Shown piece by piece: positions 28,901 through 39,694 of a stretch of DNA of 64,000 bases. This DNA comes from Bursaphelenchus xylophilus (lineage: Eukaryota > Nematoda > Chromadorea > Rhabditida > Aphelenchoididae). Under the pieces are notes generated by a model. That model did not search any database. It saw only the letters and a list, made by a program, of their open reading frames with translations, and was not told the DNA's origin. A program made the position numbers and the translations under genes. The DNA lies in contig CAJFCV020000001.1 in the NCBI GenBank assembly GCA_904066235.2, forward strand, positions 14,131,291 through 14,195,290. Direction: 5' to 3'. How positions within the stretch are numbered: the stretch's first letter is position 1; each line of letters begins with the position of its first letter.

Positions 28901-31169
28901 GGAATTTAGGGAATAAACTCACCTCCTCGGCACTCCCATTGGGCGCAAAAACCGCGACCAACAGCGGAATCAACAGGACCACGATGCTGAATATGAACAT
29001 GTTCAAGGACATGAGGAAGTGGACGAATCTGCCGGAAATCTAAAGCACAAGCTCCTCGATTCTCGCATTCCCTTACCAACTGACAGCTCTTCGTGACGCC
29101 AACCGCATTCAAGCCGCTGAAGACGACGGCGGCGGTGAAGAAGACCTGCGACAGGACCTGCTGCGAGGGCGGCAAAAACGCCAACGCGAAGAAGCACGCC
29201 GCCATCGAGTATTGGGAAATGGAGGAAAACAGGATGACCCGGGTTTTGTCGCTGACGTACGGCACACTGTCGCTGCAAGGGCCGAGCATGAACTTGACAA
29301 TCATGGACAGAATAAAGGGCAGGGCGGCTGCGAGTCCTGTGTCCTTCACGTCAAAGCCTTGAACCTGAAAAATTGTTGGTTGGGGAGAAAGAGAACACTC
29401 ATCTTGTCTACAAGCAGATTTTTAGGTACGCTTTGCGCAAAAAAATAAGATTTTTTGTGCAAGCTTTGACTTGAATTCGACTAGATTTGAGAAAAGTGCA
29501 AAAGTTTCTGCTTTATTTCACACTCTTCGTGCTTGGCGAACACCGTGAATTGTACTCGTCGCCGGGCAGTCAGTGGCGCCAATAATTTTGGACACAAATT
29601 GTCGGGAAAATAATGCGCACAGCTGCGTCAATCGCGCCGCCGAAGTGAAAAGCAGTTTGATTTTGCCGCGACACAATTCCTTTTTTCTCGACCTCGATGC
29701 GATTTTTCGATGCCACAGAGAGGCTCATTATTTTCCCGACAGACTGACACTTGCCTGATTCAAATAAACCGGCCCATACTGGAAGAAGAATTGAAAGCCC
29801 ACAGTCGCTCCAAACAACGAGCAAAGCACTCCAATGACCGGTCGATCGGTCAGAATCGCCTTGTACGGCGTTTTGTCGACCTCATTCTCCTCCAGCACCC
29901 GCACAACCTTGTTCTTCTGCAGTGTTGTGAGCTCCTTTTCGCTGACATTCCGATGAACCGAGGGGCTGTCCTCATAAAAGAACCAGAAAACAACAAAACA
30001 CGCAACAGTAATTGCTCCTTGAAGATAGTAGAGAGCCGGCCAACTCAGCGAACTCGCGCACAGCGCGCCCGCCACCGGCATGGTGAAGATCTGCGAGAGC
30101 TGAAGATGGCAGGAGACGATGGCTATGAAGGTGCCCGACTTTTTCAGCGTCGCCCATTCAGCGATTACTGAGCCCATCGCGGGGAAAGAGGTGGCCACAG
30201 CAGAGCCCTGAAAAGAAAGATGAAAAAATGATGACTAATGTCATGAGCAATAAAATTACCTGCAGAAATCGGAGAAATAGCACTGGATAGAAGCCCAAAG
30301 ACACAACAGCTGGCAGAAGTAGCGTTGAGATGGCAGAGATGGCGCCATAAATTGTAAATAGCCGTCTGAAAGTGGGAAAATTCATAAGGGAAATCTCGAA
30401 AAGCCAAGATCGTGTTTCCCTCAAATTTTGCGTACAGAGTGTGCTTACTTCATTCCAAATCGATTTGTGAAGACAGTCAGTGGTATTGTCCCCACCAACG
30501 TGCCGATGGCGATGGCCGAGAACAGCCAGCTTTGCTGCAGCTCGCTGTACAACAACGGCGGATGACCGGTCTTGTCGAGGTCTGGAAAGAGGAAAAATTT
30601 GAAGTTATATGCTGGTTACAAGCAGTTTGCTTCATATAAATATTAGCATCAGTCTGTCGGGAAAATAATGATCACTCTCTCGCACAGTGCGAAAACCAAA
30701 AAAAAAGTGAAATGCACGGTGCAAAACAGGGTTTTTTGTGCACGGTGAGGGTCACGACAAATGTCCATGCATTTTATGAAAATAACATCAGTCTGTCGGG
30801 AAAATAGTGGGCACTCTGTGAAGAAAATCAAATTTCTTTTCACTTCAGCGACGCGATCGGCACAGCGACATTACAATGCATTCTGCTCATTATTTTCCAG
30901 ACAGACTCTTAAAAAAACCAAAGGCTCGACTTACCAGTCGAATTCCACGTCCCATCATCCTCTTTGAACATGCAAATGACAGTGAAATTCAACGCCAGCG
31001 AGTTGCTCAGAATGCAGGTCAAGCACAGGGTTGTGAGAATGATGACCAACAGACGGGTCTTATGGGCGAATACCACATTGGATTTGGCGACCTTTGAAGC
31101 CTTATCGGAGACCTTCAGGGCGCCTCTTTCGTCCAGAATCGAAATCGGATCGATTTTGGGTGTTATCAT
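22948..31169 (-). CDS. SLC17-like major facilitator transporter
   Basis: Seven exons read leftwards (30935-31169, 30449-30581, 30260-30365, 29755-30207, 29077-29364, 28923-29039, 22948-23232) give 538 residues with matching phases. It is a membrane transporter of the major facilitator superfamily, most like the SLC17 (anion/phosphate or organic anion) group. Features include a hydrophobic first span (LLVIILTTLCLTCILSNSLALNFT), then SWLFSAIAIGTLVGTIPLTVFTNRFGMK after a glycosylation-type loop (NST), several further spans, and the typical C-terminal pair AEEWARLFIAT...TAEVTVRPWAD, which matches SLC17 ends. The substrate cannot be told from sequence. The exon 4 donor is GC (AATCAG/GCAAGT), with a MITE starting a few bases inside that intron. 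The last intron is 5.7 kb and filled with a duplicated repeat block. Confidence 0.9.
23233..23583. other. First part of the transporter's last intron
   Basis: No exon signal seen. Ordinary AT-rich intron sequence with one GCGCTC...TTGAGC patch. The duplicated block starts just after it. Confidence 0.4.
25160..25231 (-). repeat. tRNA-like sequence (SINE head or tRNA pseudogene), copy 1
   Basis: The minus strand has an A box TGGCGCAGTGGTTAGCGCGG (25203-25222) and a B box GGTTCAATCC (25167-25176) at normal tRNA spacing. The 3' side runs into a T/A-rich stretch and does not pair with GCCACCC at the 5' end, so a working tRNA is unlikely. Confidence 0.65.
25893..25985. repeat. Degenerate TTAGGC telomere-like tract
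   Basis: Several GGCTTAGGCTTAG and GCTTAGG words interrupted by CTCA, TTTG and CCG. TTAGGC is the nematode telomere repeat. Similar tracts are at 28643-28745 and 48107-48185, and a weak reverse version lies at 38105-38165. Confidence 0.7.
26010..26065. repeat. Hairpin between the two units
   Basis: CCAAAGACATGACAAAGTCA followed by TGTCTTTGG forms a strong hairpin. A different hairpin (GTTGGGAATGTAGGCTGACG ... CTACATCCCAAC) occupies the same place after unit 2, at 28772-28822. Confidence 0.7.
27688..27758 (-). repeat. tRNA-like sequence, copy 2
   Basis: A box TGGCGCAGTGGGTAACGCGG (27730-27749) and B box GGTTCAATCC (27694-27703) on the minus strand. It is the duplicate of the 25160-25231 copy with a few changes in the A box. 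Confidence 0.6.
27917..28140. mobile_element. MITE inserted in duplication unit 2 only
   Basis: The ends are CACGGCAACCCA and its complement TGGGTTGCCGTG, flanked on both sides by CAGGG. Unit 1 has an uninterrupted CTGGG at the same place (about 25395), so insertion followed the duplication. The inside shows further mirrored words around AACGAAATGTCAAAA. Confidence 0.8.
28643..28745. repeat. Degenerate TTAGGC telomere-like tract, copy 2
   Basis: Repeats of GGCTTAGGCTTAG, GCTTAGCC and GCTTAGG. It is the counterpart of 25893-25985. Confidence 0.7.
29600..29746. mobile_element. MITE of the CAGTCTGTCGGGAAAATAAT family in transporter intron 4
   Basis: Left end TTGTCGGGAAAATAATGCGC, right end CTCATTATTTTCCCGACAGACTG. 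The right end lies two bases from the hexamer ACTTGC (29749-29754), which, read on the minus strand, is the GC donor GCAAGT of the intron. The element therefore makes up much of this 390-bp intron, starting right at the splice site. Confidence 0.85.
30650..30907. mobile_element. MITE plus an extra left end of the CAGTCTGTCGGGAAAATAAT family in transporter intron 1
   Basis: 30789-30907 is a complete element. 30650-30788 starts with the same end in the same orientation but has no matching right end of its own, so it may be a nested or partial copy. Confidence 0.75.
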
Positions 31170-33521
31170 GGCCTAACGTTGAGATTGAGCAGTCTGAAAG
31201 TGTATTTTTATCCACCTGTGGTCCAAATGATTACATCAAAGAAATTCTTGGCAGAGACATTTTATACGATGAAACATGTTTGATCGTATAAAATGTCTCC
31301 ATGCCAGAAATTTTTATAAAAACAATGTCGGTAAAAAATCTTCTTTTTTGCCGTAAATTTTGGGTCTTTTTATGTTACGATAATTCGGGGGAAACTAACG
31401 TTAGTAATAGCTAAAAGTTAGAAAAAGTGGTCGTATTGCAAGTCTCCGCCGAGCCTTCGCCGAGCCTTCGCCGAGTGTTCCCGGAGAATCCAATAGCTTT
31501 TCCAGGACTCTTAGGCACTTCCTACAAGCTTGTTTTGGGTATACACCGGCTCTACGCCCCTTTTTGACCGATTTTGCGTTGACCCGACCTGTCGTAGGCC
31601 TGAAAAGACGGGACGCGAAAAAGTTTTGTTTCCCGGGATCCCAAAGATAAAATGCCTTTAAATTTTTGTTAAACACGAGCTAAAATATTCAGGAATTGAA
31701 TATTTTAGTAATATTGCCTATGTCCGCATGTGAAATAAAGTAATGTATATTAACTTGTGGTAAGTTTCATAAAATTTGGAGTGTTATTGTTAGAGCATTT
31801 CACCTGTAAAATAAAAAAATTCAAAAGTCAAAAATAATAAAATAATAATAATTTTTCTTGAATATTTAAGGCATTTTTTGTGATTTTTTGCGGTAAAAAT
31901 CGGAAAAATTTTTAACTCTCTAAACGTGAAAAAAGATCCTTGAAGATCGCAGAGCTCCGAAAAAACTCGACTTCCAACGAGGATTACAACGAACCTCATG
32001 GTCTAAACAAGCATTATGTACTGTTTGAGCTGCCCTAATTTGCATAATCCGGCAAGTTCCTCGCATTCATTTCGCGTCCCCACGTTTATAATAGGGTGTT
32101 TGTGCAACAGGCGAAAAGTGTAGCGACCCTATGACGTCATATTTAGGGAATGGCGGATTTTTTTGCGGAAAGACACGAGCTTTTTTCAAATAGTTTGTGT
32201 TATTCGGAGAAGTGGAATCCAACCGTCAAACTTTTCATTTTTAAACCTCGAGGCAACATGCATTCCAACTACAAAGTAGATACTATCTGCCTGTCGGGAA
32301 AATAATGTGGGTTCGTCTCGCTTTGAAATCTCCATTTAATGTTTTGCGAAGGCTAGCTGGAGATTTGGTGCGCAACTGCGGCAAGGCGAGATATTTTGCT
32401 GCGGCAAACCCACATTATTTTTCCGACGGAATGATACACCATAAATTTAATAAATAATGCATATATATTTTTTTCTGCTATAAACTGGAGATACATAAAT
32501 TTTTCTTCTGAAAAAATTATAGATGATTAAATTACAGTACCCAAGTACGACGCTCAAATTTTAGTGACTTTACACAGACACCCCCTTTCTTGGGGGGTTT
32601 CGATATGAGTGATGTTGAAAAAGAGGAGGAAAGTGCCAACACATGCAATTTTTTCGACATTTTCTTAAAGACTATATCAAGAAACCCCCAAAAAATCCGA
32701 CATTTCCTGGTGATTCTCAACCGAAAGGGTCCGAAATTTGTCGATCATTTTCAACCGAAAAAACTTGGTTTTTGGGGTGGAGATGCCTCCACTTCAGAAA
32801 GTCGTAGCGACCTCAGTTTGCACTTTAAGAGCTTGCTACTTCGTAGACACAAACTAATGTCTTTTAAAAATACATATTTCAAGTACGAAGTCTCTGCGCC
32901 GCCTCCGCCGGAAGTTATAGCCTTCGTCTTTCCTTCACGTTTTTTGTAAGCCCTGTAGAATAATTTTTCTAACCAAAGATTTATCCAATTCTCTAACTCG
33001 TGCTTTGCAAGAGTCACGGAGATTTTTGAGGGGAAAGTTGCCAAAAATATGACACTTTCTCGAGAATTGTAGCATGAAAATTTCGTTACCTATTGCTACC
33101 GTGGAATCAGCCTCTAACGGGTATTCCAGGCCTTGTAGACACTTGTATAGCGTCAGCTAGCCTCTTGAGAAATGGATAAACGGTTTTCATGCCTAATTCT
33201 ACCGTTAGTGTATAGTGTTTCCCCAAGAAATCAATTTTTACCAGACGAAACTGAGAAAGATACGGCCAAAAAGCGTTCTTCTCTCTGACCGCTCTCCGCA
33301 TTTCCTGTGCTCCATCAGCCACAAAAATCGTTCAATACATCGAGCAAAGCGCGAGCTAAGAATTTATGGAATTGGTATGTCTGCTCGAAGAGTGTACAAA
33401 ATTTCGAGGAAGTCTGAGCATGACATGGGGTACTTTTCATGCATGGCGAAGAACTGGATGATCAAAAAAAACTTGCCTTTTTCTGCTGTGCAATTCTTTT
33501 TCGACTTCGTACCAGTTGTAC
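31170..33521. other. Intergenic between transporter and GH45 gene: dispersed repeats
   Basis: No gene was found. 31254-31299 is a palindrome of the AAACATGTTT family. 31440-31500 has GCCGAGCCTTCG repeats also seen at 43.2 kb. 32288-32430 is a CTGTCGGGAAAATAAT MITE. 32540-32956 is a diverged copy of the element at 54947-55340. 33120-33360 is a member of the dispersed family with CTGACCGCTCTCCGCATTTC. The stretch 31680-32280 shows nothing I recognise. Confidence 0.6.
31254..31299. repeat. 46-bp palindrome, AAACATGTTT family
   Basis: GAGACATTTTATACGAT, then GAAACATGTTTG, then the complement ATCGTATAAAATGTCTC: nearly perfect over the full length. Other full copies are listed in the findings. Confidence 0.92.
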
Positions 33522-33666
33522 CATTCTGTGGGCAAAATAATTAGCACTCTGTCGCATTGAAAATCCCATCGCGGGGGTGAAAAGTTGTGTCGCGACAAAA
33601 TTAAACTGTTTTTTCCTTCAACGACGGCTCAATGACAATGTGCTCGTTATTTTCCCGACAGACAGA
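33522..33666. mobile_element. Diverged MITE of the CAGTCTGTCGGGAAAATAAT family upstream of GH45 gene
   Basis: Left end TTCTGTGGGCAAAATAATTAGC, right end CTCGTTATTTTCCCGACAGAC. More diverged than the other copies. Confidence 0.7.
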
Positions 33667-33975
33667 TACTTTGTGATTCATTTTCGGCCTTTCTGATCGC
33701 TGGGCATTCTCAGCTGTTGCCCTTTTCCACAAACCCCACATATATACACTTTTCGACATGTTCGATATGATGGGATCAGAGTAGACGTTCTATAGCCTGA
33801 ACATGCCTCTCAAGCTGATCATTGTACGGGCTACGGCTGTGTGCATAAAAGTAAACCAAAAACAACCGACGCCGCGGCTGTGCAAACGGTCTTTAAGCCC
33901 GAAACGTTTACGCAAATAGGACGGAACGCTGTATTTAAGCCCGTTGAACCCTGTGGGATATATCGAATCTTCGAA
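33667..33975 (+). promoter_or_regulatory. Probable promoter region of the GH45 gene
   Basis: TATATATACACT at about 33739-33750 and GCATAAAAG at about 33842-33850 are TATA-like; TTTAAGCCCG occurs twice (33892 and 33935). I cannot tell which is used. Confidence 0.4.
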
Positions 33976-35361
33976 ATGAAGCTTGTGGTAGCCTTGGCGT
34001 TGTTTGGGTTGGCCAGTACGGTGGCTGGAGATGCTGTCGCCACAACTACCGGATATTGGTAAGGAGAGGGGCTCAAGACTTTTATAGCTGGGCCTGGAAG
34101 GTTTATTGGACACAACGACTTTCCGGGTCACTATGGATTGCGTTGGTGCGACGTTGCATGCACGGAAGAGGCTAGGAGAAGGTTTTTTTAGTAGAAATAG
34201 ATAATAAGATTACTCGGGTCCTAAGGTAGCCATAAAAAACGTATATGTTTTGGGGTATTTTACATGTACTCAAATCAATATTATCTAGAGAAAAGTTACA
34301 GATCTTCGTTTCTTGCCCTAAGTTTTGGTCTTTTATATTTTACGATCACTCGGGATAACGAAAACTAACGTTAGTAATAGCTAAAATTAGAAAAAATGGG
34401 CATATAAGTCTCCGCCGAGCATCCGTCGACAATCCAACCCACCAGGCACTTTAAAAAAATACTATTATAGTAAATAAATCTTTTCAGTTTCGGCTAGCCA
34501 CTCTTTAATTTCTTTCTCCTCAAGTTTAAAAATCCCTTAATCCCACCTCCCTTCAATTCCAGGGACTGCTGCAAGCCCTCGTGCGCGTGGCCAGGAAAGA
34601 CCAAGCTGAAGACCCGCCCGTCCCTGGCCTGCGACATCAACGACAAGCCGCTGGAGGACGCGAACGCCTGGTCCGGCTGCGGCGACAAGGGCGTCGCGTA
34701 CATGTGCTCCCACGAGCAGCCCGTCGCCGTCAACGACACCCTGTCCTACGGATTTGCGGCCGTGAAGATTGCCGGACAAGACGAGAGCGGATGGTGCTGT
34801 GCTTGCTATGAGCTGACCTTCACCGAGGGCCCGATTAAGGGAAAGAAATTCGTGGTTCAAGTGAGTTTGGGGGCTTGGAAAATTTGGGGATTTCTTGGTG
34901 GGTGATTTTTGAATTTTTTTAAAATTCTGGCTAGAACATTCCTATGGGCTGAAAATACATTGCTCAAAATTTTAGCCTTTACTCTCAAATTACAGCCGAG
35001 ATATTCGACAATATTCGAAAAAGTTAAACTTGCCCCTTTTCAGGCGACCAACACCGGCGGCGATCTCCAAGACAACCACTTCGACATGGCGATTCCCGGC
35101 TGCGGTGTGGGCTACCTGAACGGCTGCACCGCCCAGTACAACGCACCGAAGGACGGCTGGGGCAAGCGTTACGGCGGCATCAGCCAGGAGAGCGAATGCA
35201 GCCAGCTGCCAGCCAAACTGCAGCCCGGCTGCAAGTGGCGCTGGGACTGGTATCTGGGAGCGCAGATCCCGCACGTCACCTTCAAGCGCGTCAAGTGCCC
35301 CAAGGAGATCACGGACAAGAGTCAGTGCATTCGCGAGGATGACGACTCCTTCACCGCCTAA
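33976..35361 (+). CDS. GH45 endoglucanase (cellulase), secreted
   Basis: Three exons (33976-34058, 34563-34860, 35044-35361) encode 232 residues. The enzyme hydrolyses beta-1,4-glucan chains by an inverting mechanism and is secreted. A clear signal peptide (MKLVVALALFGLASTVAG) is followed within ten residues by the catalytic domain. TTGYWDCCKPSCAW carries the catalytic base Asp (D29), although the usual Arg of the GH45 signature (TxRY) is Gly here. HFDMAIPGCGVG carries the general acid Asp (D141). Many paired Cys are present, as in the family. There is no cellulose-binding domain. In nematodes GH45 genes are known from the Bursaphelenchus/Aphelenchoides group and are thought to have come from fungi. 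The exons are much richer in G and C, with C/G-ending codons, than neighbouring sequence. A satellite follows about 100 bp past the stop. Confidence 0.95.
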
Positions 35362-35464
35362 ATCGCGAGTTTTTTTGGGAATTCAGTCAAGACGAGAGGA
35401 ATTTGATTTGCTCAATTGTTGATCCATTTATTTATTTCCTTTTTAGCCAAGTAAAATGCGCGCT

Positions 35465-35735
35465 GATCATTTTTTGGGCGATTTTTTGGTAGATTTTTTT
35501 GGTCGATTTTTTGGTCGATTTTTTTGGGCGATTTTTTTGGTCGATTTTTTGGGCGATTTTTTGGTCGATTTTTTGGTAGATTTTTGGGCGATTTTTTTGG
35601 TCGATTTTTTTGGCCGATTTTTTTGGGCGATTTTTTTGGTCGATTTTTTTGGTCGATTTTTTGGTAATTTTTTTGAGCGATTTTTCGGTCGCTTTTGTTG
35701 GACGATTTTTTTGGTCGATTTTTCGACCAGATTTA
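35465..35735. repeat. Short-unit satellite (GGTCGATTTTTT / GGGCGATTTTTT)
   Basis: About 19-20 tandem units of 12-15 bp built from GGTCGATTTTTT and GGGCGATTTTTT. The long open frames on both strands here (Lys/Pro-rich or Phe-rich) are by-products of the repeat. Confidence 0.92.
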
Positions 35736-35831
35736 CAATCAAACCTGTTGGAAATCGGGAGTAACATTTTTAAGATATTTGCCAAAAATTTCAATTACGA
35801 AGACTGATACATAATGCTTATGTAATTTGTA

Positions 35832-36106
35832 CAGTGGCGGACCTGATCCAGTGTCAGAAAATGTACTATTTGGGATCCGGGAAGTATCAAAAAATGTGGC
35901 AAAATACCTCTCTCTCCAAGTGAAAAAACTCGGATTTGAAAATCGCGCCCACTCGTGTTGTAAGGGAAAGGGCGCGCCTTTCAAAACAGACTTTTTTTTT
36001 AGTTAGAAGGGGAGACATTTTGCCATATTTTTTATACATACTGCTTGAATGCAAAATGGTACATTTTTTGCCACTGGATGTATATGAAGTTGGGCCAGGT
36101 GACTGT
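35832..36106. mobile_element. MITE of the CAGTGGCGGACCTGATCC family
   Basis: Left half: ACAGTGGCGGACCTGATCCA, GGGAAGTATCAAAAA. Right half: ATGCAAAATGGTACATTTTT, GCCACTGGAT. The right terminus is less well conserved. Confidence 0.75.
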
Positions 36107-36335
36107 ACAAACTACATGTGTATTAACCCGAACATGACATCATTCAAAAATACCTTTAATAAGTACCACGAACAAGATGCAAAATGTAGTACGAAAGGCA
36201 ACAAAAGTTCAACTTTTTGTTACTCAGTTTACCAGCAGTTTTGTAGTCAGAGGTTCCCACGCGCATGTGTATTATTAAACTTCCACTCTGAATGCTTACA
36301 TTATACCGAAAAGCCATTCATTTGACCCTTCGAGA

Positions 36336-39300
36336 ATGCCCGAAAATTGCGTAAACTATACGAATCGCGATGTGTTCCAAACGGTCTCTGTGCTGGCTGT
36401 TGTTGCGAATGGCTTGTTGTATCGATTGATACGGAAACACACTCCGTTTGTGATGAGTGGATACAAGAAGGTGCTGTACACGTCCTGCATTTTCGATGGG
36501 CTAGCGGCGATCTCGCACTTCTCCATATTGTTGGTATGTTTTTTGGTGAGCAAACATGACCTCATCGCTTGGAATTTCTGGATTATGACCCAGGATTGAA
36601 ATCTTCCAAAGTGTAGCCAAACTTCAACTTTTATGTCACCTGAAGTCCATAAATCGGTTAAAATTTTTTGATTTTTCAACGGTTTTATTGCCGTTTGTCC
36701 AGAAAATAGGCTAACAATAAATCGAAAAATAAGGGCCAAATCTTATAAAATGTGGCCATGTTTTTTTGATTTAGCCATATCTTTTGTGACTTAACCGAAT
36801 TTGGCTGCCATGGTCAAATTCTTTAGATTTGGGCTTGTTTTACAAGACTTGGCCATATTTTCAAAAAAGTTATCAGATTTGTCACGTGGGCCGCATTTTT
36901 TCAATTTCGCCGAGATTTATAAGAGCTGTTCTGCGATTTGTTCATATTTGGCCACAACTTCAACGTTTCTTCGTCTAGGTCTAAAATTTTCGATTTAGTC
37001 ACGCTTTACAAGATTTGGCCATAATTTTTATGAATTGATCAAATTTGGCCACATTGGCCATATTTTTTGCGATTTGGCCGAGTTTTTCAAGATTTAGCTA
37101 CATTTTTTAAATCTTGCCAAGTTTGGCCAAAATTTACAAGTTTTTTGTCTAGGCCAATATTTTTCGACTTGAACGGATTTGGCCATATTTTTTATGAGTT
37201 GACCAAATTTGGCCACAATTTACAATTTTTTTTCTGTCTAGGCCAAAATTTATAATACCTGTCCATATTTAAAAATTTTGCCAAATTTGGCCATTGGTTC
37301 CCAATTTTTTCGTTTTAGCCACAATTTGCAAGACTGGGCCATATTTCGAAATTCTTAGTAATTTTTTGTGTGCCGGGGTCGGCTTGGTCCATTCTGAATC
37401 GCCATCGATGAAATCGTTATCGTTTCTATTTTCTTCAGCGTCCATCAATGGAGCAGGACGTTGCGGTAGCAAACTTTGACGGACCATTGCCTCACTTCAT
37501 CGACTCCATGGGCCTCTTACAAGACGGTCGGCTTGCGTATCTTATGATTGTCGAGATGGCCTTTCAATTCAATACTTTGGTCTATTCTTTTGTTCCGTTT
37601 ACCTACAGATACTTTCATATTGTCCGGTATGTTTATAAATACAAGCTCAAAATTCATACTTTTAGGAATGTTCGTTTCACAAACCTAAAATTTGCATGTT
37701 TATGTGTTGGCTATGTGGCGCCGACAATTTTGTTGGCCACAGTTCATCCACTTCTTGCCAAAGAGACCTACGAACACATGGTGTTGTATTTGGGGCCGGC
37801 GACGGGCGGGTGTCTTCGGCGAATCCCCTTTTATGACAGCAGGGTGTTTTACGAACAGGTCAGCCTTTTTATGTTGTTTTATTTTATCTTGAAGCTATTT
37901 GACGGCAATTCGAAATGGAGGAAAAATACTTCAGTGCTACTTTAAAGTTTCGTTTAGACCGATTGGTTGTCATTCTCTGTAGAATCATGGTTGATTCATA
38001 GACGGTTTGACCTCAAACCCTCTATGAAAATGCCGCGCAAACTGACAGCTGCTTGGCAACACACGGCATCCCTTTTGCGGGTGAAACTTTTCTTGCGAAG
38101 CTCTATGCCTAAGGAAAGATAAGCCTAAGCAAGCCTAACAAGCATAAACCTAAGCCAATCTATGCAAGGTTAACAAGGGAAGTACCCCAAGTGTGACGCT
38201 CAGATTTCGATAAAGTCTGGTACAAATTTAGAACTATGCAAGACCTTCTCAACGATCGCACATGTGGGCTCTCCCTCGCTGACCGCTTTTTTTTCGTTGC
38301 AGGCTGTTTTTTATTTTTTTGTTGGGTTCGTTTCGCTATTGACTTTCAATTTGGAAAAAAAAAATTTTTTTCGTATAACATGTCACACCTTATCTTTTTC
38401 AATTTTCAAAAAAGAACTCATCGTATAACATGTCACATCTTCTCTTTTTCGATTTTCAAGTAATTTTTCACCGTATAACATGTCACATTTTTGTTATTTT
38501 CAAAAAAGAATTCATCGTATAACATGTCACACCTTATCTTTTTCAATTTTCAAAATGAGGGGGAGGTTCAAAAACGGAGGAGAATTCGGAAGGGGGAGAG
38601 TTCGGATTGGGGAAGAGTTCAAAAAGGGGGGAGTTCAAAAAGGGGGAGAGTTCGGTAGACCAATGGGGGCACCTGATTGTCGTAGACCACTGGGGAAACT
38701 TGACCACGGAAATTCGGTCTTCCACGAATGAATTCCGAACCAACCAAGGGTGTCCCCTTACCACTGAAAGAAAAATAAACTTTCTGTGAGAAAAGAAAAC
38801 GAATCATCGATATCGAACTAGCAAGCAGACTGCTCTATTTGCCGTTGACCACTTACCAGATTACCAACTTTCAGCCATATGTTCTCATTTCGTACTGGGC
38901 TTTGCACGGAATGTGGTTCGTGATGTTGTTTCCGCTGATCTCGCTCTTCTGCGCATTTCAAGTGTATCGAAAGCTAAATCAGGATGTTCAACGGGCAACG
39001 GCGTTGAAGAATTTGCAACGGCAAATCACAATTGTTCTCACGGTGCAGGTAAAATCCTTCTCATTATTCTTGCAATTTTACCATGGGGTGTTTGAATAAT
39101 CGTCCGTTCCAGACCGCCGTTCCTTTCGTGTCCGTGGCGCTTCCCGTCGCCTACGTCATCTACCATCTGACCACACAAGGACACTCCGAGTCCGAAAAGA
39201 ACTTCGCGCTGCGCCTGTTCTTTGGGTCGTTGGCGGTGGTGCCGTTGAGCAACGCGACGTGCATCATCCTCTTCGTCAAGGAGTACCGGATCGCCGTCCT

Positions 39301-39394
39301 TCGAGGGCTGCGATTGTACGAAGACAGACGGTTGGTTAGCACGACCATAAGTTCGTTGGTTGCGTCTTCGAAAGTGTTCACGACAGTCGCATAA
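36336..39394 (+). CDS. Seven-transmembrane chemoreceptor, STR-type
   Basis: Five exons (36336-36533, 37439-37626, 37666-37858, 38875-39048, 39113-39394) give 344 residues with matching phases. It is a nematode G-protein-coupled receptor of the Str superfamily, likely placed in sensory cilia. Seven hydrophobic spans can be placed: VSVLAVVANGLLYRLI, the KVLYTSCIFDGLAAISHFSILL span, AYLMIVEMAFQFNTLVYSFV followed by PFTYRYFHIVR (the STR-like end of span 3), ACLCVGYVAPTILLATVH, WFVMLFPLISLFCAFQVY, TAVPFVSVALPVAYVIYHL, and LAVVPLSNATCIILFVKEYR, which resembles STR C-termini. The third loop holds LKNLQRQITIVLTVQ, also typical. Exon 4 could start slightly earlier; CTTTCAG before PYVLISYW was chosen as the best acceptor. 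Introns 1 and 3 are long and repeat-filled. Confidence 0.88.
36534..37438. repeat. STR gene intron 1 with degenerate ATTTGGCCA repeats
   Basis: From about 36740 to 37340, words such as TTTGGCCATA, TTTGGCCACA and GACCAAATTTGGCC recur every 30-60 bp without a fixed period. No exon is visible in it. Confidence 0.65.
37859..38874. repeat. STR gene intron 3: telomere-like words and composite repeat
   Basis: 38105-38165 has GCCTAAG/AAGCCTAA words (reverse TTAGGC-like). 38370-38540 holds four direct copies of CGTATAACATGTCACA, half of the AAACATGTTT palindrome family. 38560-38660 repeats GGGGGAGAGTTC. The last two blocks occur together, in the opposite orientation, at 49860-50275. Confidence 0.75.
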
Positions 39395-39694
39395 ACGGGG
39401 AATGGGGAATATTCTTTTATTTACATGTACGTCACATTCGCTGATGATTGGTTTTTTACACGACGGAATAGATGCTTCTTGCGGGCAGCCGACCTTTTCC
39501 GGTTAGAATTACGATTTTCCTCCCGCAATCTACTGCTGCATTAACAACTCCCTGGGACCGACAAGTACAAAAACTTCGCCACATCTAACAGCCATATCCA
39601 TCGTTTGAATTCCTTGTTGTAAGCGAATGTAGGCTGATTTCCAAACACTTCTTTACGGCAATTTATCAATAAATAACAACAACAAACAGAGCCT
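39395..39694. repeat. Short gap between convergent chemoreceptor genes
   Basis: 39475-39640 is a solo, diverged end of the 4563-4938 element in the reverse orientation (TTGCGGGCAGCCGAC, TTAACAACTCCCTGGGACCG). The remainder is the two 3' UTRs. Confidence 0.6.

Noticed and set aside
32590..32949. Open frame that matches one at 54955-55298 on the other strand
   Set aside because: The match is explained by two copies of one MITE. The frame spans its terminal repeat and has stops in one copy where the other is open.
35432..35794. Lys/Pro-rich and Phe-rich open frames downstream of the cellulase gene
   Set aside because: They are the translation of the short-unit satellite in different frames.
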